Of a stretch of DNA of 5,148 nucleotides, positions 1 to 4,412 are shown in pieces. Below the pieces are notes generated by a model that saw only the letters and a list, made by a program, of their open reading frames with translations, was not told the origin of the DNA and did not search any database. This DNA comes from Actinomycetota bacterium (lineage in GTDB: Bacteria; Acidobacteriota; Blastocatellia; Chloracidobacteriales; Chloracidobacteriaceae). The stretch's first letter is position 1. Each line of letters begins with the position of its first letter. Both the position numbers and the translations under genes were made by a program. The stretch lies in contig JAAFHI010000328.1 of assembly GCA_013298335.1 (NCBI GenBank), positions 1-5,148 on the forward strand, in the 5' to 3' direction.

Positions 1-80
1 ACCCGGAAGGGTGGGGTCGCGTCGTAGCCAAATTTCAGAGCGTCGAAGACGCGACACAGGCTGTGTCGCCGCGTTGCGGC
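1..80. repeat. Cluster of four small hairpins at the window edge
   Basis: Four perfect short inverted repeats are packed into 80 bases. They are ACCC-GGAA-GGGT at 1-12, GCGTC-GAA-GACGC at 40-52, GACACA-GGC-TGTGTC at 53-67 and GCCGC-GTT-GCGGC at 68-80. The last three directly abut one another. The 68-80 hairpin is the first stem of repeat copy 1. No credible gene covers the stretch. Whether the first hairpins belong to the same repeat cannot be told, because copies 2 and 3 do not clearly share them. The role is unknown; a folded RNA or a mobile-repeat end are both possible. Confidence 0.6.
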
Positions 81-210
81 TCGGCGCTCCACCGTCACCC
101 ACCCCACCCTCACGGGTGGGGCTATTCTCTGGCGGCGCATTCGCGCCTGTTCAGGACAATTTCAACCCATCGTATGACCGGTTCAATTTTTCAAAAACCA
201 TGAGCGGGGA
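65..210 (+). repeat. Structured interspersed repeat, copy 1
   Basis: This is one of three related copies in the window. The order is: hairpin GCCGC-GTT-GCGGC (68-80); an 8-bp perfect stem CCCCACCC-TCAC-GGGTGGGG (102-121); the conserved linker CTATTCTCTGG (122-132); a hairpin GGCGC-ATTC-GCGCC (134-147); a less conserved stretch; and an AT-rich tail TTCAATTTTTCAAAAACCAT (182-201) followed by GAGCGGGGA. Copies 2 and 3 repeat this order. It lies downstream of the sigma factor gene and in opposite orientation to it. It encodes no recognisable protein. The exact ends are uncertain. Its function is unknown; it could be a MITE- or REP-like element or a structured RNA. Confidence 0.75.
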
Positions 211-225
211 GAATTTCGGAAATTC
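211..225. repeat. AT-rich palindrome after repeat copy 1
   Basis: GAATTT-CGG-AAATTC is a perfect 6-bp inverted repeat with a 3-base loop, directly after the tail of copy 1. It lies about 55 bases past the end of the minus-strand sigma factor gene. Read on the minus strand it is followed, after about 13 bases, by a short T run, so it could contribute weakly to transcription termination. It may equally be a chance palindrome. Confidence 0.35.
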
Positions 226-259
226 GACCATTCGCGCGGCGGAGATGGGCTGTTTTCCT

Positions 260-278
260 GGGCCGCGCAACCGCGCCC
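260..278 (-). terminator. Possible weak terminator hairpin at the end of the sigma factor gene
   Basis: On the plus strand GGG-C-CGCG-CAAC-CGCG-CCC can fold into a 7-bp stem with one bulged C. It touches the last base of the sigma factor's TAG stop (278-280, read on the minus strand). No T tract follows on the minus strand, so intrinsic termination is doubtful. The position right at a gene end is the main argument. Confidence 0.3.
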
Positions 279-841
279 TATGTATTTGACAGTTCCCGCT
301 GGAGCCACGCCTTCGCCAGCCGCCATTCGCGGTTGATGGTGACGGCGGAGACGCCGAGCACTTCGGCGGTTTCCTCGGCGGTCAAACCACCGAAAAAACG
401 GAGTTCGACGATGCGGGCCTTGCGTTCGTCGCTTTCGGCGAGGGTTTTGAGGGCGTCGTCGAGGGCCGTGACGATGGCGGCGGGTTCGTTCGAGACGACG
501 AGCGCCTCATCGAGTTCGAGTTTTTCCTTCCCGCCGCCGCGCTTGGCGACCTGCCGCCCCCGAGCGTGGTCAACGAGGATGTGCCGCATCATCTGGGCGG
601 CGACGCCGAAAAAATGCGCGCGGTTGCGCCAGTCGGTCGTCCGGTCGGCGGCGAGTTTCAAATAGACTTCATTGACGAGCGCGGTCGCCTGAAGCGTGTG
701 GCCGGGATTTTCGCGCGCGAAGTAACGCTGGGCCATCCGGCGCAACTCGGCGTAGACCACCGGGACCAGTTCGTCGAGGGCGGTTTTGTCGCCGTCGGCG
801 ACCGCGGAAAGCAGGCGCGTGATGTTCGGGGCGTCCGACAT
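278..841 (-). CDS. ECF-family RNA polymerase sigma factor
   Basis: The 187-residue product is a full-length extracytoplasmic-function sigma factor, which directs RNA polymerase to a specific promoter set. The sigma-2 region spans roughly residues 25-100, with the PGHTLQATALVNEVYLKL block (46-63) and the NRAHFFGVAAQMMRHILVDHAR block (73-94, key residues HFF, MMR and DHAR). The sigma-4 region spans roughly 126-184, with RIVELRFFGGLTAEETAEVL (143-162) and a recognition helix near residues 165-178 (S165, W173, AKAW). It belongs to the Sigma70_ECF type frequent in Acidobacteriota and Planctomycetota. The ATG at 841 is chosen because MSDAPNITRLL matches the family's usual N-terminus; the frame stays open to 991 but that extension has no family character. 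A weak GGA sits 5 bases before the ATG. No anti-sigma factor or kinase gene is adjacent, and the regulon is unknown. Confidence 0.93.
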   Translation of the reverse strand: MSDAPNITRLLSAVADGDKTALDELVPVVYAELRRMAQRYFARENPGHTLQATALVNEVYLKLAADRTTDWRNRAHFFGVAAQMMRHILVDHARGRQVAKRGGGKEKLELDEALVVSNEPAAIVTALDDALKTLAESDERKARIVELRFFGGLTAEETAEVLGVSAVTINREWRLAKAWLQRELSNT

Positions 842-967
842 AGGTTTCCGGGGGATTTTTCTGGTCGAATGAAAGATATTTGAACCAGCCGCAGCATAAA
901 CGATGCGCCGAAGCGGCGGAATATGAAAAAATGGCGGACATTTGATAAAAAATCGTCTTCCATTCCA

Positions 968-1179
968 CCCTGATTCCCACAGCCTCGCCAAAGCGCTCCG
1001 GCAGTGGGCTCATCTCTTCAAAACCACTGGCCACTGACTACTGACTGCTGACTGCTGACTGCTGCCCCTGATTCCCACAGCCTCGCCAAAGCGCTCCGGC
1101 AGTGGGCTCATTTCTTCAAAACCACTGGCTACTGGCTTACTGGCCACTGACTGCTGACTGCTGACTACTGACTACTGCC
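968..1179. repeat. 98-bp tandem duplication with heptamer tails (two units)
   Basis: Unit A (968-1065) and unit B (1066-1179) begin with the same CCCTGATTCCCACAGCCTCG segment and stay nearly identical for about 65 bases (one C/T change, CATCTC versus CATTTC). They then diverge in the heptamer tail. Unit B carries about 15 extra bases around 1129-1143. Each unit contains an imperfect hairpin with outer arms CCCAC and GTGGG (976-980 with 1004-1008, and 1074-1078 with 1102-1106) around the palindrome AGCGCT. The near identity points to a recent duplication. It occupies the space where the oxidase promoter should be. Confidence 0.9.
1031..1066. repeat. Heptamer array, unit A
   Basis: About five 7-base units of the form T(A/G)CTGAC: CCACTGAC, TACTGAC, TGCTGAC, TGCTGAC, TGCTGCC. 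The array closes the first unit of the tandem duplication. Similar short tandem heptamers are known in cyanobacteria and other bacteria, but these were not compared with a database. The period of 7 preserves no reading frame, which argues against coding. Confidence 0.9.
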
Positions 1180-1180
1180 C
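1144..1180. repeat. Heptamer array, unit B, abutting the oxidase start codon
   Basis: The units are CCACTGAC, TGCTGAC, TGCTGAC, TACTGAC and TACTGCC, ending at 1179; one C follows and then the ATG at 1181. The array therefore occupies the position where a ribosome binding site would normally be, and no purine-rich Shine-Dalgarno sequence is present. Either translation begins without one or the repeat has replaced the native leader. Confidence 0.9.
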
Positions 1181-2359
1181 ATGACTTCTTCCTACTGGCA
1201 TCTCGAACAGCGCCGCCTCGGTCGTGACGGGGCGATTCCCGACACGTACTTCGACGCGGTGATTCTCGGCGGCGGCATCGCTGGAACGGCGGCGGCGTAC
1301 CATGTGCGGCAGGCGCGTCCGACGTGGCGGGTGGCGCTGGTCGAAAGCCGGCGGCTTGCATCGGGCGCCACCGGACGCAACGCCGGTTTCCTGCTGGCCG
1401 GAACTGCTGACCACTACGCCGTGTCGGTCGAACGCTACGGTCGGGCCATCGCGCGCGAGGTGTTCGCCGTCACGGTCGGGTCGCACCGGCGGGTGCGCGA
1501 GTTTCTGGCGGCCAATCCGGGGATGGAATGCGGGTACCGTCCCTGCGGGAGCCTGACGCTGGCGGTGAGCGCGGAAGAGGCCGAGGTTTTACGCGCGTCG
1601 GCGGAGATGATTCGAGAAGACGGCTTCGACGTGCGTTTTTCGGAAACCGATCCGCTCGGACGTGGCTTCCACGGCGGCATCGTCAACCCGCACGACGGCG
1701 GGATTCATCCGGTCAAGCTGGTGCGTGCGCTGGCGGAGACTTCAAAAGCCGAGATTTTCGATGACACCGAAGTTTTTTCGCTCGAAGCCGACGGTCGCGG
1801 AATTGTGCTCGACACGCCGCGCGGAAAACTGCGGGCCGAACGCGCGCTCGTCGCGCTCAACGCCTACGCGCCACTGCTCGACGGCTATTTCGCCGACAAG
1901 GTTTCTCCCGTACGCGGGCAGGTACTCGTCACCGCGCCGGTTTCCAAAAGGGTTCTTGAACCCGTGGTTTACGCCAACGACGGTTTCGAGTACTTCCGCC
2001 AGCTTCCCGACGGACGCTTCCTGCTCGGCGGCGGTCGGCGCGATTTCGCCGCGACTGAAATCGGGTACGACGATGTCGCCGCGCCGGACGTGCATGGTTT
2101 TCTGGATGCCTTCAAGGATCGGTATTTCCCTGAATTGAAGGATGTTCCGGTCGAGCATCGCTGGTCGGGGATCATGGGTTTCACGCCCGACGGCCTGCCG
2201 ATGCTCGGACGTTACCGCGACCTGCCGAACGTCTGGTTTTCGCTCGCCTGCCACGGCCACGGCATGGGATTCAGTCTGGAAGTGGCCGCAATGGCAGCGC
2301 GGATGGTCACGCAGGGCGTCGTGCCGGAACTCTTCGACGCGGCGCGGTGTGCCAGTTGA
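1181..2359 (+). CDS. FAD-dependent oxidoreductase, DAO family (amine/amino-acid oxidase-like)
   Basis: This 392-residue flavoprotein belongs to the D-amino-acid-oxidase superfamily, whose members oxidise the C-N bond of amines or amino acids and pass electrons to oxygen or an acceptor. An N-terminal Rossmann motif DAVILGGGIAG (25-35, GxGxxG at 30-35) is followed by E55, the expected FAD ribose ligand, and the FAD-contacting SGATGRNAGF (61-70). The C-terminal FAD-closing segment contains W328, TPDGLPMLGR from T335, and a GHGMGFSLEVAAMA stretch. The length suits single-domain members such as gamma-glutamylputrescine oxidase or glycine oxidase types. The substrate cannot be read from the sequence. 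There is no signal peptide, so it is probably cytosolic. The ATG at 1181 leaves the usual 25-residue lead before the glycine motif; no Shine-Dalgarno sequence precedes it, only heptamer repeats. No transporter or pathway partner is adjacent. Confidence 0.9.
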   Translation: MTSSYWHLEQRRLGRDGAIPDTYFDAVILGGGIAGTAAAYHVRQARPTWRVALVESRRLASGATGRNAGFLLAGTADHYAVSVERYGRAIAREVFAVTVGSHRRVREFLAANPGMECGYRPCGSLTLAVSAEEAEVLRASAEMIREDGFDVRFSETDPLGRGFHGGIVNPHDGGIHPVKLVRALAETSKAEIFDDTEVFSLEADGRGIVLDTPRGKLRAERALVALNAYAPLLDGYFADKVSPVRGQVLVTAPVSKRVLEPVVYANDGFEYFRQLPDGRFLLGGGRRDFAATEIGYDDVAAPDVHGFLDAFKDRYFPELKDVPVEHRWSGIMGFTPDGLPMLGRYRDLPNVWFSLACHGHGMGFSLEVAAMAARMVTQGVVPELFDAARCAS

Positions 2360-2376
2360 AGCCGTTGTTGTCGGCG

Positions 2377-2414
2377 GCGGGGACGTTGTAGTGTCGCCGT
2401 TCAGAGTCCCCCGC
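2377..2414 (+). terminator. Possible terminator hairpin after the oxidase gene
   Basis: GCGGGGAC (2377-2384) can pair with GTCCCCCGC (2406-2414) with one bulged C, leaving a 21-base loop. It starts 18 bases after the oxidase stop codon, a typical terminator position. A T run (GGTTTTTG) follows after about five bases. The right arm overlaps the tail of repeat copy 2, so the repeat's insertion may have created or replaced the terminator. The large loop weakens the case. Confidence 0.35.
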
Positions 2415-2537
2415 TGATGGTTTTTGAATATTTGAATCGGTAGGAAAAGGCGCGAATGCGCCGCCAGATAATAGCCCCGGCCGTCAGGTCGGGGTGGGTT
2501 GGCGGAAAATATTCGTGAGCCGCGTCAGCGGCGGCAC
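2407..2537 (-). repeat. Structured interspersed repeat, copy 2 (inverted)
   Basis: Read on the minus strand, this copy has the same order as copy 1. A hairpin GCCGC-TGAC-GCGGC (2532-2519) lies inside an outer GTG/CAC pair. Next is a stem CCCCGACC-TGAC-GGCCGGGG (2494-2475) with 7 of 8 pairs. The linker CTATTATCTGG and the hairpin GGCGC-ATTC-GCGCC (2462-2449) follow. The tail contains TTCAAATATTCAAAAACCAT and then CAGCGGGGGA, ending near 2407. The spacing between first and second stems matches copy 3. It lies immediately downstream of the oxidase gene, antisense to it. Confidence 0.8.
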
Positions 2538-2548
2538 CTCTGTTTTTT

Positions 2549-2690
2549 GTGCCGCGCCGTTGGCGCTCCGGGCACGGTTTCCCCGCAATCCACGCCCTGA
2601 CGGGCGCGGCTATTATCTGGCGGCGCATCCGCGCCTTTCCGGAATCAAACCAACCGTTTATTACGGGAACAATTTTTCAAAGACCATAGG
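2549..2690 (+). repeat. Structured interspersed repeat, copy 3
   Basis: The first stem is GCGCC-GTT-GGCGC (2554-2566) inside GTGCC/GGCAC (2549-2553 with 2571-2575). The second is CCACGCCC-TGAC-GGGCGCGG (2590-2609) with 7 of 8 pairs. The linker CTATTATCTGG (2610-2620) and the hairpin GGCGC-ATCC-GCGCC (2622-2635) follow, then a tail CAATTTTTCAAAGACCATAG (2670-2689). Compared with copy 1, the inner bases of the first stem have changed on both sides so that pairing is kept. Its 5' end faces that of copy 2 with about 11 bases between them, mostly a T run. Confidence 0.8.
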
Positions 2691-2719
2691 CTGAACGATT
2701 CCTTTTTTCGCATTCATTT

Positions 2720-2756
2720 CCCCGGATTCCCGCTCGCGGACTCGCTCCATCCGGGG
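2720..2756. repeat. CCCCGGAT inverted repeat in the leader of the methyltransferase-like gene
   Basis: CCCCGGAT (2720-2727) and ATCCGGGG (2749-2756) are perfect 8-bp inverted arms around a 21-base interior rich in CGCTCG motifs. Hairpins of this look, followed by CTAACGATC, resemble dispersed repeats I associate with acidobacterial and planctomycete genomes; that is memory, not a comparison. It lies about 70 bases before the ATG at 2828 and could be a repeat relic or a leader-RNA structure. Confidence 0.6.
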
Positions 2757-2779
2757 CTAACGATCCATCGCTCGCCTCC

Positions 2780-2796
2780 GCGGGCTTTCAACCCGC
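2780..2796. repeat. GCGGG hairpin near the start of the methyltransferase-like gene
   Basis: GCGGG (2780-2784), loop CTTTCAA and CCCGC (2792-2796) form a perfect 5-bp stem ending about 31 bases before the ATG. No Shine-Dalgarno motif lies between it and the start codon. It may shape the leader or be part of the repeat block beginning at 2720. Confidence 0.45.
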
Positions 2797-2827
2797 TCAT
2801 TCAACGTCACGCTTCCCGATACTGCTC

Positions 2828-4303
2828 ATGAAACGCACCCGACTGCTTGCCCTCTGTCTTTTTCCTGCCCTGATCGTGCCGGTCGTCGCGCAGACGCCGC
2901 GCGGGAAGTCCGTCCCGAAAAAAACCGCTCCGACAAAACCGGCGGCCTCGAAAGTGGAGTTCATGCCGCTCGAAGACGCGCGTCCGGTGCTGCTGGCGCT
3001 CAACGACGCCGCGCCCGCCGAACTGCGCGCCGCGAGCGACGCCGATCTGCCGGCGGTCTGGGCGAAATGGACGGCGAAATACGACGCCGACATCCGCGCC
3101 CGCGTCACCCGCGGCGACGAGGACAGCCTCGTCAATTTCCTCTTTTTCGGGACGACCTTTACCGCCGCGCCGCGCTTCACCGCCCCCGAAATCGTCGAAC
3201 TGAACGCCTTTCTGAACCAGGAACCGGGGAAACCCGTCGCCGAGCCGGAGTCCCACAAGCGGGTTCAAACGCGGATTGACGATCTTTTGAAGGCGGTGGC
3301 GAAACCCGCCGGGAACGAGCGGCTGCTCTATTTGCGGCAACTGCTGGATCAAAAGGGGTTCAAGGGCGTGACCGACCCGGTGAAACTCAAGGCGTACGTC
3401 ATGGACAACGTCAAGCGCGTCCTGCGCGAGCAGCAGTCCTACGGTCGCGCCTTCGCCCAGGCGTCGCTGCTCGATCCGTCGGACCGGCTCGCCGAAGTCT
3501 CGAAAATCTACAAGGATCGCGGGCTGTCGTCGGATACGTCCATTTTTCCGAACTACGCCATCGAGGCGGCGCTCAAGTCGATGCTCGAACGGGGCTGGCT
3601 CAAGCCAGGCGGGGTGCTGCGCGTCGGTATCGTCGGGCCGGGCCTCGATTTCACCGACAAGCAGGAAGGGTACGATTTCTATCCGCAGCAGACGCTGCAA
3701 CCGTTCGCCGTGATGGACAGCCTCGTCCGGCTCGGGTTGTCGGATGCCAAAACGGTCCGGGTCACGACGCTCGACATCAGCCCGGCGGTGAACGCCCACC
3801 TCGAACAGGCGCGCAAGCGGGCCGAAAAGGGAGCGGACTACGTGGTCCAGTTGCCCTACGACACGAAGCTGAAAACCTGGAGTCCGGAAGTCGTGGCCTA
3901 CTGGGAGCATTTCGGGGACCGAATCGGCGGCGCCGCTCCTCCGGTCGTACCGCCCGCCCGGAACGACGCGATCAAGCTCCGCGCGGCGAAGTTTCCGCCG
4001 TCCGCCGCCCGCGCCATCACGCCGCTCGGGGCGAACATCGTCCTCCAGCGGGCGAACTTCGCGCCCGAGGAGAAGTTCGACATCATCGTCGCGACCAACA
4101 TTCTGGTGTACTACGACGTGTTCGAGCAGTGCCTCGCGCTCAAGAACATCGAAACGATGCTCGCGCCGGGCGGTTTCCTGTTGAGCAACAACGCTTTACT
4201 GGAATTGCCGAGTTCGAAGATGCACTCGGCGGGCTACGTCGGAACGGCCTATTCGAACCTGCCCGCCGACGGCGACTTCATCATCTGGTATCAAAAGCAG
4301 TAG
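2828..4303 (+). CDS. Predicted exported protein with a SAM methyltransferase-like C-terminal domain
   Basis: The 491-residue product starts with a classic signal peptide: MKRTR, a hydrophobic stretch at 6-20 and a likely cleavage site after VVA (19-21). A K/P/A-rich linker follows to about residue 42, then a helical region (about 43-250) of no family I can name. The last 230 residues resemble a class I methyltransferase: VGIVGPGLD (266-274) as motif I, TLDISP (314-319, D316) as the acidic strand end, FDIIVATNILVYYD (417-430) as motif IV, and MLAPGGFLLSNN (444-455). The TNILVYYD and LAPGG pair recalls CheR-type methyltransferases. The glycine motif is unusual, with P271 inside it, so SAM binding is uncertain. 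An exported SAM enzyme would be odd, because SAM is cytosolic. Starting instead at M46 would remove the signal peptide; I prefer the ATG at 2828 because the signal sequence is so typical. No Shine-Dalgarno sequence is visible. The true substrate is unknown. Confidence 0.85.
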   Translation: MKRTRLLALCLFPALIVPVVAQTPRGKSVPKKTAPTKPAASKVEFMPLEDARPVLLALNDAAPAELRAASDADLPAVWAKWTAKYDADIRARVTRGDEDSLVNFLFFGTTFTAAPRFTAPEIVELNAFLNQEPGKPVAEPESHKRVQTRIDDLLKAVAKPAGNERLLYLRQLLDQKGFKGVTDPVKLKAYVMDNVKRVLREQQSYGRAFAQASLLDPSDRLAEVSKIYKDRGLSSDTSIFPNYAIEAALKSMLERGWLKPGGVLRVGIVGPGLDFTDKQEGYDFYPQQTLQPFAVMDSLVRLGLSDAKTVRVTTLDISPAVNAHLEQARKRAEKGADYVVQLPYDTKLKTWSPEVVAYWEHFGDRIGGAAPPVVPPARNDAIKLRAAKFPPSAARAITPLGANIVLQRANFAPEEKFDIIVATNILVYYDVFEQCLALKNIETMLAPGGFLLSNNALLELPSSKMHSAGYVGTAYSNLPADGDFIIWYQKQ

Positions 4304-4387
4304 TCAGTGGTCAGCAGTCAGTGGTCAGTTTCAAGGCATTCAGTTGATGCTCCAAACTGACTACTGACTACTGACTACTGACTACTG
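4298..4387. terminator. 34-bp heptamer inverted repeat, likely bidirectional terminator-like hairpin
   Basis: Arms at 4298-4331 and 4354-4387 are complementary at 31 of 34 positions around a 22-base loop. In plus-strand RNA two of the three exceptions are G-U pairs, so only one real mismatch remains. The left arm contains the last codon and TAG stop of the methyltransferase-like gene (4298-4303). The structure lies between two convergent genes, where a hairpin can protect each from the other's transcription. There is no T tract, so termination would have to be rho-dependent or structural. Confidence 0.6.
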
Positions 4388-4410
4388 ACTACTGACTACT
4401 GACTGCTGCT
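4354..4410. repeat. TACTGAC heptamer array between convergent genes
   Basis: After AAACTGAC come six perfect TACTGAC units (4362-4403), then TGCTGCT. The array ends 2 bases before the tamB-like stop codon (4413-4415). An opposite-orientation array of four GTCAGNN units lies at 4303-4330. The perfect copies suggest recent expansion by slippage. The same heptamer occurs upstream of the oxidase gene. Confidence 0.9.
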
Positions 4411-4412
4411 CT

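Larger units (their letters stand above)
842..1180. other. Divergent intergenic region filled by repeats
   Basis: This 339-base spacer separates the divergent sigma factor and oxidase genes, so promoters for both should lie here. I see no convincing -35/-10 pair on either strand. A small perfect hairpin CGCCG-AAG-CGGCG lies at 906-918, within the likely leader of the sigma factor gene. From 968 onward the region is a tandem duplication with heptamer arrays. No credible gene is present: readings such as the extension of the sigma factor frame to 991 show no domain features. Confidence 0.6.
2360..2827. other. Repeat-rich intergenic region without genes
   Basis: This 468-base gap lies between two same-strand genes. 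It holds two inverted copies of the structured repeat (2407-2690) and two more hairpins (2720-2756 and 2780-2796). Short frames at 2401-2628 (minus) and 2494-2694 (plus) are translations of the repeats, not genes. A promoter for the downstream gene should lie after about 2690, but I cannot identify one. The length and hairpins make read-through co-transcription of the flanking genes unlikely. Confidence 0.6.

Noticed and set aside
11..289. 92-codon plus-strand frame at the window start
   Set aside because: It runs through hairpins and repeat copy 1 and overlaps the end of the sigma factor gene; composition is unlike a protein.
842..991. N-terminal extension of the sigma factor to 991
   Set aside because: The extra 50 residues resemble no sigma factor N-terminus, and the family normally begins near MSDAPNITRLL.
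2407..2690. Insertion sequence with a transposase
   Set aside because: No transposase frame and no clear terminal inverted repeats or target duplications were found within the inverted pair; only a non-autonomous element remains possible.
2401..2694. Small open frames on both strands in the spacer (minus 2401-2628, plus 2494-2694)
   Set aside because: They are translations of the inverted structured repeat copies, with no domain features; the hairpins explain the sequence conservation.
2807..3910. 367-codon minus-strand frame opposite the methyltransferase-like gene
   Set aside because: It is an antisense shadow in GC-rich DNA; the plus strand has a signal peptide and methyltransferase-type motifs.
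1031..4410. CRISPR-like short regular repeats
   Set aside because: The heptamers are directly contiguous with no spacers, and no cas gene is present; they are simple tandem repeats.
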